From Metridium senile (Eukaryota; Cnidaria; Anthozoa; Actiniaria; Metridiidae): a stretch of DNA of 64,000 nt. The notes below the pieces were generated by a model. It saw only the letters and a program-made list of their open reading frames with translations. It was not told the DNA's origin and did no database searches. Position numbers and translations under genes: made by a program. Shown one piece after another: positions 56,403 to 64,000 of the stretch. Position 1 is the first letter of the stretch. Each line of letters opens with the position of its first letter. Location of the stretch: NCBI GenBank assembly GCA_949775045.1, contig OX459108.1, forward strand, positions 10,502,072 through 10,566,071. Reading direction: 5' to 3'.

Positions 56403-56679
56403 TAGTTTAATTTTAAGTAAGATTTTGTTCATAAAGTTCACCTCACAAACACAAAGGAGACATAAAACTTAATGACTAACCGTATTTTTAATAACTATTT
56501 CTGTCAAAGATAATGAAGTATGGACAAATATTAAACTTTAATTACATCGTATTTTGAAATGTCGATGACAATGCTTCAGATTATATACCAATAAATGATT
56601 ATCCAAACTTTTCTGAAAGCCTTTTGCAAATTTATATAAGGAAATTTAATAATCCATCTAACAGTTTCAGATGATTTTG

Positions 56680-58860
56680 ATTTCGAAGTACAGTCCGCTC
56701 TTATTTCTCCCTAATGCGCAAACCACAAACGAACAAGTTTTTAGTATTTCAAATTTCGCCAGTGTTTTAACAAGTCTCTTTTTTTCAACTGGTGACAATC
56801 CTCTACATTGTTGTTTGAAGTTTGTTATCCTCTTCTATGATGTTCCCCATTACAATACAAGGTCTCGGTGTAAATGTTTCAATATGTTCTACGTCCTGTG
56901 GAAGATGCTGCTGTGTTCTCATCTCTAATGGACGAGCACTCGTACAAAACAATCTCTTAGCACCTTCTCGAAAGTCAGACAAAAATATCAAGTAAATCAC
57001 AGGGCTGAAACAGGAGTTGACCAAAGGTAGAAAGACGTTCACGAAGTGAAACCTACTCAGATCAATGGAACTAATTCCAAATTTATGGTGCAGCACTTTT
57101 AAAATATTTGTAATATCAAATATGAGGTAACAACTCAAATAAAGAAGTGAAGAACTCAAAACCATTTTCATGGCGCTGGCCATTCTCTTTGCCCTTGCTT
57201 GTCTTTGTATATCAGGGAGACTGTTTTGAATGGTTTGATGATTTGAAAGATTTCTCAAAGTCACGATGCTCAGTAGAAATATGGTGAAATAAGCGAAAAA
57301 CAAAATAACATAAATGAAGATGTTCAAAACTATGGAAAATGTTTTATAATTTCCACACTTGAATATGGCACCTTCTTCTATAATATCGTAATTGATCGTA
57401 GCATGAGTAGCAAGAGTCATTGCGCTCACCCAGCAAAAAGCCTGTGTCAGAATACGTCGCTTTAGTGAATTAGGTTGTGCTCTCTCTAAAATTCGTGCTG
57501 TTGCTCTTAAACGTTCAACAGTAATTATAAGCAGACTGAACAACGTCGTCCACATACCAACATTTATCACAAAACCAAGAAACGTACACAGACCTTCACC
57601 TCCATGTTCTTTGATTTCCCCCCATATTTGATGATCTAACAAACTTGGGAAGTGTATGCCCCATGTCATCAAAACCACCAAAGTATCAGCCAGGGCCATG
57701 TTGATAATCAAATGATGCAGGTTTTTTCTTGCCGTGTATTTAACGGCGAGTATGATGATGAAGATGTTACCAAAAATACCAACTCCTCCGACAATAGAGG
57801 AAAACGTAATTTTTAGAATACGGGACATTTCGGTGTCGCTTTCAAATTTCTTACAGAGGTCACAATTATTCGTAGAATTATTCATAATTTTAAAGATTAG
57901 ACTGCTCTATGGTCTTTGGGATGGATTTCAGTTTTTTCTTAGACAAACGTCACCACTAGGACTATTTTTACGGTGTATACAATTATTTCTTCTGATGAAG
58001 AATTAATTCAACTTCGATACTCAGGCAGGAAAAAGGCTTTACGGTGTATTACTACGATGAAAGATTATTGACCAAAACATCAGCAGCTTTTTTTATGTCT
58101 TATGAGTTACCACATTCACTCTAAATTCAATTAACAACGCTCTACACACATGCATTCAAGTACATAGAATGTTAGTAGTTTAGACAAAAAAGATTAATCA
58201 ATTTTGTACATGATTTATTAAAAACAAATATTACAAACGCTGCTGTACTAAAGCAAATAGAACATTATTTTTAGACATTATATTTGTGTATTCAATAAAA
58301 ACATTTGAAAATCATTTTATAATTTGTTTGTAACATTTTATATTAGATTTTATAATACAGAAGACATCCAGAAAATCAATATTTGGTTTAAAATATTTGT
58401 TCATTATATTGGAACTGGTTTTTTACTTGATTGTTTGCACCTATATATGAACAAACCCTTAAAACGTTGTGCCGCACTTCCAGGTGACAAAATATATGAC
58501 CGAATCCCGATATAGAATATTTTGTGGCATCTGATTTTTGGATATTATGAACATTCTAACGAAATTGATTTCTCTCCGACTCATTAATAAAGAAAACTGC
58601 ACCTGATTAATTTATATTTAACGGTAAGGGTAGATCTAGCCAAAGTAACTTTTCTAAGAACAATAAACCAACTCGCTTATTGTCGTTAGGACTTTTAATT
58701 AAGGTTTTAATGAATCAGTTGATCAAATATTAGACAAGGTTAAAGTTATTAGTTCATATTTTTGTTTATTTCTACAAAGGGAAATGGTACGTTGATAAAA
58801 GTGACAATGTTTTTCCCTAGTTAAATCATTAAGTTCTCAATAGACTATTTCAGTATTTCC
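56680..58860. repeat. Tandem duplication unit, copy 1 (GPCR 5 and upstream DNA)
   Basis: Sequence from CGAAGTACAGTCC through the gene to AGACTTTTAATTAA-like DNA is repeated at 60810-62890 with an offset of 4138 bp at the gene. Confidence 0.9.
56803..57885 (-). CDS. Class A GPCR 5, single exon, tandem twin of GPCR 6
   Basis: A 360-residue receptor with NNST at the N-terminus, GN in helix 1, NMALAD (D67), and ERL at 124-126, unlike the ERF of its relatives. C100 (helix 3) and C177 (loop 2) are both present, so the classical disulfide is possible. Helix 6 reads CYLIFD, with isoleucine where the others have proline. Helix 7 reads SPVIY. It differs from GPCR 6 at about 39 of 360 residues, while the first 74 residues are identical. 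The gene and about 1 kb of upstream DNA are duplicated at 60.8-62.9 kb. Confidence 0.9.
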   Translation of the reverse strand: MNNSTNNCDLCKKFESDTEMSRILKITFSSIVGGVGIFGNIFIIILAVKYTARKNLHHLIINMALADTLVVLMTWGIHFPSLLDHQIWGEIKEHGGEGLCTFLGFVINVGMWTTLFSLLIITVERLRATARILERAQPNSLKRRILTQAFCWVSAMTLATHATINYDIIEEGAIFKCGNYKTFSIVLNIFIYVILFFAYFTIFLLSIVTLRNLSNHQTIQNSLPDIQRQARAKRMASAMKMVLSSSLLYLSCYLIFDITNILKVLHHKFGISSIDLSRFHFVNVFLPLVNSCFSPVIYLIFLSDFREGAKRLFCTSARPLEMRTQQHLPQDVEHIETFTPRPCIVMGNIIEEDNKLQTTM

Positions 58861-58879
58861 AGTATATATGTAAAGGTCT

Positions 58880-59380
58880 GACAAATAGGCAATTCCACCG
58901 TTCTGATGAGCAGCCTCAGTCTCGATAGCGTGTTATAAATCTTTCTAGAACTTGGTTACCGCCCGTTGAATTATTGAGGTGTTTATTTGTTTGTTGATTT
59001 GCATATTATTTTTATAATTCAATGAACGTTTTCCAAGAAAAAAAATGCAAAACCTTATTTAGGGACTTAGGGGATTCAAAATGCCTAAAAGTTATTCTGT
59101 TTTCTGTTTTGTTTCTTTTTTTATTGAGCAATACTTGCAAGTATAACTTGAGTGTCGCACTCGCTTCACTCCCCATGCTTCGAGGAAATCCATGATCCCT
59201 TACGGTCTCAAGGTTAAGTATGGGTCTTAAATTTTTCAGCGACAAAATTACCAAAAATTAGCTATATTCTCTACAAAATAGTGAGCTTTATTGAAATTCA
59301 AAAAACTACCACATGCTATCAAGAAAACAGGGTACCGTGTGGAATTATCTTATCTTCTATATTTGTTATTCAATTTTGTA
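58880..59380. other. Intergenic, no gene seen
   Basis: Lies between the duplicated receptor unit and the pseudogene. An AAACAGGGTACCGTGTGGAA at 59326 may be a deleted reverse transcriptase motif. Confidence 0.4.
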
Positions 59381-59383
59381 TAT

Positions 59384-59697
59384 TGGCCATTCTGTTTGGT
59401 CTTGCTTGTCTTTGCATCTCATGAAGACTTGCAAGGTTTGTTGATTTCAAAGCCTTCTTAAAGTATGTGCTAAGAATGATAATGGTAAAAATACCACAAT
59501 TACGGTTCCATAAAACATTGTTCTCAAACTTGGTGGCATTTCAAGCTCAATGCAATGTTGTTGACGATACTAAATCCACCAGAAATGAAGACAGATTTCC
59601 AATGAAAGGGTTAGATTTGTGTATGCCAAGTTGCAGGCAGAATAGTGTTCTAGGATGTTATTAGAATATTCATGATTCCAAGTGTGGAGTTATTCAT
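59384..59697 (-). pseudogene. GPCR pseudogene, internally deleted
   Basis: Reading down from 59697 the sequence starts MNNSTLGIMN, as in GPCR 2, reaches a stop, then shows a degraded helix 1 start ending GGFSIVNN. It jumps directly to a helix 5 to loop 3 fragment (FYGTVIVVF, then degraded counterparts of the STVTLKRL and RQARAKR blocks). Helices 1-4 and 6-7 are missing. The immediate 5' sequence GGAATATCATG matches GPCR 2 and 3. A member of the same clade that died in place. Confidence 0.8.
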
Positions 59698-59985
59698 GAT
59701 ATTCCTGACAATTTGTTTTGTCCTTTTCCTACCTTCTAATTAAGAAATGATGTATCAACGTTGTTTTCAGAGATTTCGGGTTTTTAAAGAGAAAACCCCG
59801 GCTTTCTTTTTTCGGTTATCTAGATTTGATACTAAATTGATTGCACATCAAGAGTTTGCTGTAAGCTCGCGGTAGATCAATGCCTTCTTGCACTGCATTG
59901 TATTTTATTTTATGTTTATTTTGTTTTACTTCGAAGACTTATTACTTTTCTGTTCTTGTGTTTTTCTTTCTAACAGGATAAAAAT

Positions 59986-60010
59986 GTCGCCCCCCCCCCC
60001 CCCCCCCCCC
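59986..60010. repeat. Poly-C tract
   Basis: About twenty uninterrupted C residues within the degraded exon-like block. The length may be affected by sequencing error. Confidence 0.8.
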
Positions 60011-60284
60011 AAATCGATCAAGAGCCTTTTTTAGATGTTTGCCAATCTAAGTTAGTATTGCACCTACTTTGGTTTTATTGTTTTTGAGCTCTCTGCATCT
60101 CACAACAATGTCAGTGTGCAGTGTTCTTGTCACATTCAATTGGATTTATTGGAATCCCTTGTTTTAATTTGGATTTTTTCATAAAATTTTCAAAAAAGAA
60201 ATTAATTATTAGAATGTATTGAGTAAAACGCTGATGACAAATATATTGTTTTTAATTGTTTATCTTTTTGCTAAAGTTAATAAA

Positions 60285-60660
60285 GTATAGACAAATAACT
60301 TTAATTATATAGTTCTAAAGTTATAAGGTTGATTACATTTTGTTAGATTATATAGCAATACAAGATTTTACAAACTATTCTGAAAGCATTTACATCAGAA
60401 AATTTGGTTTTCTTTTTACTAGTTTCAGATTTCCAATACAAGTACAATCCACTGACAACTACCACTTGAAGGAAGAAGGCACGAAGAAACAAACTTTTTC
60501 TTTTTTCCATCACTCAATCAATTTTGTGTTTAATTTCATTAGGCGCTTCTTCATGACAATCACAATTTTGACAACCTTTAATATCATAAGACCTCAGAGG
60601 TGCTATTGATATTATTGACTGAAACTTAAATTTAATAAACACAAGCAAATAATATTTCTA
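60285..60660. repeat. Direct repeat flanking GPCR 6, copy 1
   Basis: AAGGAAGAAGGCACGAAGAA and following sequence to AATAAACACAAGCAAAT recur at 62930-63300. Confidence 0.85.
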
Positions 60661-60687
60661 TTGCAAGTCTTTTCTTTGTCTTATAAA

Positions 60688-60745
60688 CAGGGTACCGTTA
60701 AAGGATCCTTGTGGAACACCCCTAACAACATCCTGCCGACACAGG
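60688..60745 (-). pseudogene. Reverse transcriptase motif fragment
   Basis: Minus strand reads GVPQGSFNGTLF, a degraded GVPQGS motif of non-LTR reverse transcriptases. The same fragment occurs at 63567-63625, each about 30 bp downstream of a shared block. Confidence 0.5.
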
Positions 60746-60809
60746 TACATTACATCGCATTTTGAAATGTCGATTACAATGCTTCAAATGATATACCAAT
60801 AAAATATAC

Positions 60810-62890
60810 TTCGAAGTACAGTCCCCTCTTATTTCTTCTTAATGCGCAAACCACAAACAGACAATGTTTTATCATTTATTACCTTCACTAAATTTCGCCA
60901 GTGTTTCAATAAGTCTCTTTTTTCACCTAGAGACAATCCTCTACATTGTTCTTTGAAGTTTGTTATCCTCTTCTATGATTTTCCCCATTACAGCACATGT
61001 TCTCGGTGTAAATGTTTCAATATGTTCTACGTCCTGTGGAAGATGCTGCTGTGTTCTCATCTCTAATGGACGAACACTCGTACAAAACAATCTCTTAGCA
61101 CCTTGTCGAAAGTCAGACAAAAATATCAAGTAAATCACAGGGCTGAGACAGGAGTTGACCAAAGGTAGAAAGACGTTCACGAAGTGAAACCTACTCAAAT
61201 CAATGGAACTAAATCCAAATTCATAGTGCAGCACTTTTAAAATATTTGTAATATCGTATATGAGGTAACAACTCAAATAAAGAAGTGAAGAACTCAAAAC
61301 CATTTTCATGGCGCTGGCCATTCTCTTTGCCCTTGCTTGTCTTTGTATATTGGGGAGACTGTTTTGAATGGTCTGATGATTTGAAAGATTTCTCAAAGTC
61401 ACGATGCTCAGTAGAAATATGGTCAAATAAACGAAGAACAGAAATACATACATCAAGATGGTCAAAACTATGGAAAATGTTTTATAATTACTACATTTCA
61501 ACATACCACCTTCTTCTATAATATTGTGATTGATTGTTGCATGAGTAGCGAGAGTCATGGCGCTCACCCAGCAAAAAGCCTGTGTCACAATGCGTCGCTT
61601 TAGTGAAGAAGGTTGTGTTCTCTTTAAAACTCGTGTTGTTGCTCTAAAACGTTCAACAGTAATTATTAGCAGACTGAACAACGTCGTCATCATACCAACT
61701 TGAATCACAAAAGCCAGAAACTTACACAAAATGTCACCTCCATGTTCTTTGATTTCCCCCCATATTCGATGATCTAACAAACTTGGGAAGTGTATGCTCC
61801 ATGTCATCAAAACCACCAAAGTATCAGCCAGGGCCATGTTGATAATTAAATGATGCAGGTTTTTTCTTGCCGTGTATTTAACAGCGAGTATGATGATGAA
61901 GATGTTACCAAAAATACCAACTCCTCCGACAATAGAGGAAAACGTAATTTTTAGAATACGGGACATTTCGGTGTCGCTTTCAAATTTCTTACAGAGGTCA
62001 CAATTATTCGTAGAATTATTCATAATTTTAAAGATTAGACTGCTCTATGGTCTTTGGGATGGATTTCAGTTTTTTCTTAGACAAACGTCACCACTAGGAC
62101 TATTTTTACGGTGTATACAATTATTTCTTCTGATAAAGAATTAATTCATCTTCGATACTCAGGCAAGAAAAAGGCTTTACGGTGTATTACTACGATGAAA
62201 GATTATTGACCAAAACATCAGCAGCTTTTTTTATGTCTTATGAGTTACGTTATTCACTCTAAATTCAATTAACAACGCTCTACACACATGCATTCAAGTA
62301 CATAGAATGTTAGTAGTTTAGACAAAAAAGAGTAATCAATTTTGTACATGATTTATTAAAAACAAATATTACAAACGCTGCTGTACTAAAGCAAATAGAA
62401 CATTATTTTTAGACATTATATTTGTGTATTCAATAAAAATATTTGAAAATCATTTTATAATTTGTTTGTAACATTTTATATTAGATTTTATAATACAGAA
62501 GACATCCAGAAGATCAATATTTGGCTTTAAAACATTTGTTCATTATATTCGAACTGGTTTGTTTACTTTATTGTTTGCACCTATATATGAACAAACCCTT
62601 AAAACGTTGTGCCGCACTTCCAGATGACAAAGTATATGACCGAATCCAGGGATAGAATATTTTGTGGCATCTGCTTTTTGGATATTATGAACATTCTGAA
62701 GTGACATCTAACGAAATTGACTTCTCTCCAACTTATTAATAAAGAAAACTGCACCTGATTAATATATATTTAACGGTATAGGTAGATCTAGCCAAAGTAT
62801 CTTTACTAAGAACAATAAACCAACTCGCTTATATAAGACTTTTAATTAAAGTTCTAATGAATTTTATCAAATATTATACAAAGGTAAAAG
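60810..62890. repeat. Tandem duplication unit, copy 2 (GPCR 6 and upstream DNA)
   Basis: Near-identical upstream DNA, for example AGGCAAGAAAAAGGCTTTAC at 62160, matches copy 1 at 58022. Confidence 0.9.
60941..62023 (-). CDS. Class A GPCR 6, single exon, tandem twin of GPCR 5
   Basis: A 360-residue receptor with the same architecture as GPCR 5: NNST, D67, ERF at 124-126, cysteines at 100 and 177, CYLIYD without the helix 6 proline, SPVIY, and the RTQQHLPQDVEHIETFTP tail. Differences from GPCR 5 lie mostly between helix 2 and helix 5, the region that forms the ligand pocket in this family. Upstream DNA to about 62.9 kb copies that of GPCR 5. Ligand unknown. Confidence 0.9.
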   Translation of the reverse strand: MNNSTNNCDLCKKFESDTEMSRILKITFSSIVGGVGIFGNIFIIILAVKYTARKNLHHLIINMALADTLVVLMTWSIHFPSLLDHRIWGEIKEHGGDILCKFLAFVIQVGMMTTLFSLLIITVERFRATTRVLKRTQPSSLKRRIVTQAFCWVSAMTLATHATINHNIIEEGGMLKCSNYKTFSIVLTILMYVFLFFVYLTIFLLSIVTLRNLSNHQTIQNSLPNIQRQARAKRMASAMKMVLSSSLLYLSCYLIYDITNILKVLHYEFGFSSIDLSRFHFVNVFLPLVNSCLSPVIYLIFLSDFRQGAKRLFCTSVRPLEMRTQQHLPQDVEHIETFTPRTCAVMGKIIEEDNKLQRTM

Positions 62891-62929
62891 TTATTAGTTA
62901 TATTGTTTTTCTTTCTGCTAAAGTTAATA

Positions 62930-63300
62930 TAGTATAGACAAATAACTTTACTTATGTAATATAGTGAAAGGTTGGTTACATTTCGTGAGATTATATAGCA
63001 ATAAGATATTTTCCAAACTATTCTGAAGGCATTTACAAAATTAATATCAGGAAAGGTTTTCCTTTTAATAGTTTCAGATTTCTTAATACAAGTACAGTCC
63101 ACTGACAACTACCAATTAAAGGAAGAAGGCACGAAGAAACAAACATTTTCTTTCTTCCATCACTCAATCAACTTCGTGTTTTCATTAGGCGTTCTTCATG
63201 ACAATCACAAGTTTGGCCATTTTAAATATCATGAGACCTCAGAGGTCCTTCTGATGTTATTGACTGAAACTAAATTTAATAAACACAAGCAAATAGCAGG
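62930..63300. repeat. Direct repeat flanking GPCR 6, copy 2
   Basis: Second copy of 60285-60660. With the reverse transcriptase fragments it shows that the duplicated unit is bounded by repeats about 2.65 kb apart. Confidence 0.85.
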
Positions 63301-63566
63301 TTAATCATGATTTATGACAATGCGCGGTGTAGCTATTTAATAAGGTCCCTACATTGACTACCCCAATTCATGAGCGCTAGCCTCGTGCCACCTGGTTCGA
63401 TGGAAAGACGCGTACGTCCATATATGCTCAAAAGGATATGGGTTTTCGTTTTTTTGTCATGGAAAGAGTATCGTTTCCCACATTTTCAGTTCTTTTTATA
63501 TTCAGGGTATCTATTTTACTACCCACCTTAGTCAGAAACATAGCATTTCTATTTTTCGTCGTATAA

Positions 63567-63625
63567 ACAGGGTACCGTTAAAGGATCCTTGCGGAACACC
63601 CCCAACCAAATCCTGCCAACACAGG
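63567..63625 (-). pseudogene. Reverse transcriptase motif fragment
   Basis: Second copy of the GVPQGSFNGTLF fragment, nearly identical to 60688-60745. It shows that the tandem duplication extends to the right edge of the receptor cluster. Confidence 0.5.
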
Positions 63626-63639
63626 TACTCAGTGAACGC

Positions 63640-64000
63640 CAACGTGGCTATAGGTGATTATGAATAGAACATTGTAGACGTTTTGGCCATGCATGACTAT
63701 TGTCTATACTAATAAAAATTTATAAAGGGAAAATAATTATATACTTAATCATAACTTGAATATTCTGGATTTTATAACTTACATAATGTTTTTTTAAATT
63801 GTTCGACCGAATTCAAGAGCTACATGAATTACATCCCCTAAATCAGGGATAATAAGGACTTAGCAACAATGCCAATTACATTCGAATTGTGGAAGATTTT
63901 TAAAATGCAATTTACATGCAGTTATGATTATGGTTATTACATGAAATGGATCTTCGAAACTAGAATGTTGTACCAGGAGACAATATCCTACATTTTTGTT
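63640..64000. other. Right edge, no gene seen
   Basis: AT-rich. The last 38 bases resemble the repeat at 43735-44030 (TTGTACCAGGAGACAATA). Confidence 0.45.

Overview
The window is nuclear DNA from an animal, most likely an anthozoan cnidarian (a stony coral or sea anemone). The genes carry short GT-AG introns, the DNA is AT-rich, single-exon rhodopsin-class receptors lie in a tandem array, and nearly all remaining sequence is old, nested transposon debris. The phylum call is an inference from this overall character; nothing in the sequence identifies a species.

Layout. (1) 612-19491, + strand: the last twelve exons of a mitochondrial acetoacetyl-CoA thiolase (ACAT1 type). The transit peptide and first exons lie left of the window. 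Its first visible intron (708-10025) holds an intact single-exon receptor gene on the opposite strand (3866-4975). Other introns hold large simple-sequence and satellite arrays (9650-9990, 11090-12230, 12790-13260, 17036-18060). (2) 21052-28383, - strand: a complete five-exon UDP-glycosyltransferase whose exons join in frame to 514 codons plus a stop. It converges tail to tail with ACAT1. (3) 28.9-43 kb: a repeat-dense stretch with two closely related receptor genes (34448-35521 and 41740-42813), LINE fragments, a SINE, and a 2.1 kb fold-back element in a TTAA site. (4) 43.7-54.5 kb: mostly non-autonomous DNA transposons of 1.4-2.8 kb and one reverse transcriptase fragment, with no convincing host gene. 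(5) 54.7-62.9 kb: three more receptor genes (54746-55882, 56803-57885, 60941-62023), a receptor pseudogene (59384-59697), and a roughly 2.1 kb tandem duplication that produced the last pair.

All six receptors are on the minus strand and are class A GPCRs with ERF/ERL in place of DRY and SPxxY in place of NPxxY. Three of them (34.4, 41.7 and 54.7 kb) have lost both cysteines of the usual TM3-ECL2 disulfide. The other three keep both. The array therefore looks like a local birth-and-death receptor cluster. The thiolase and the glycosyltransferase are ordinary metabolic genes with no evident functional link to it.

The clearest unusual signals are four. Elements can be dated by filled versus empty copies within the window (TTAA fold-back, LINE tail, 0.41 kb insertion). 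Several unrelated short inverted-repeat elements share the same CACCTA end next to TA. A former receptor C-tail has been tandemly multiplied downstream of a stop codon. A coding-like exon remnant recurs upstream of receptor genes.
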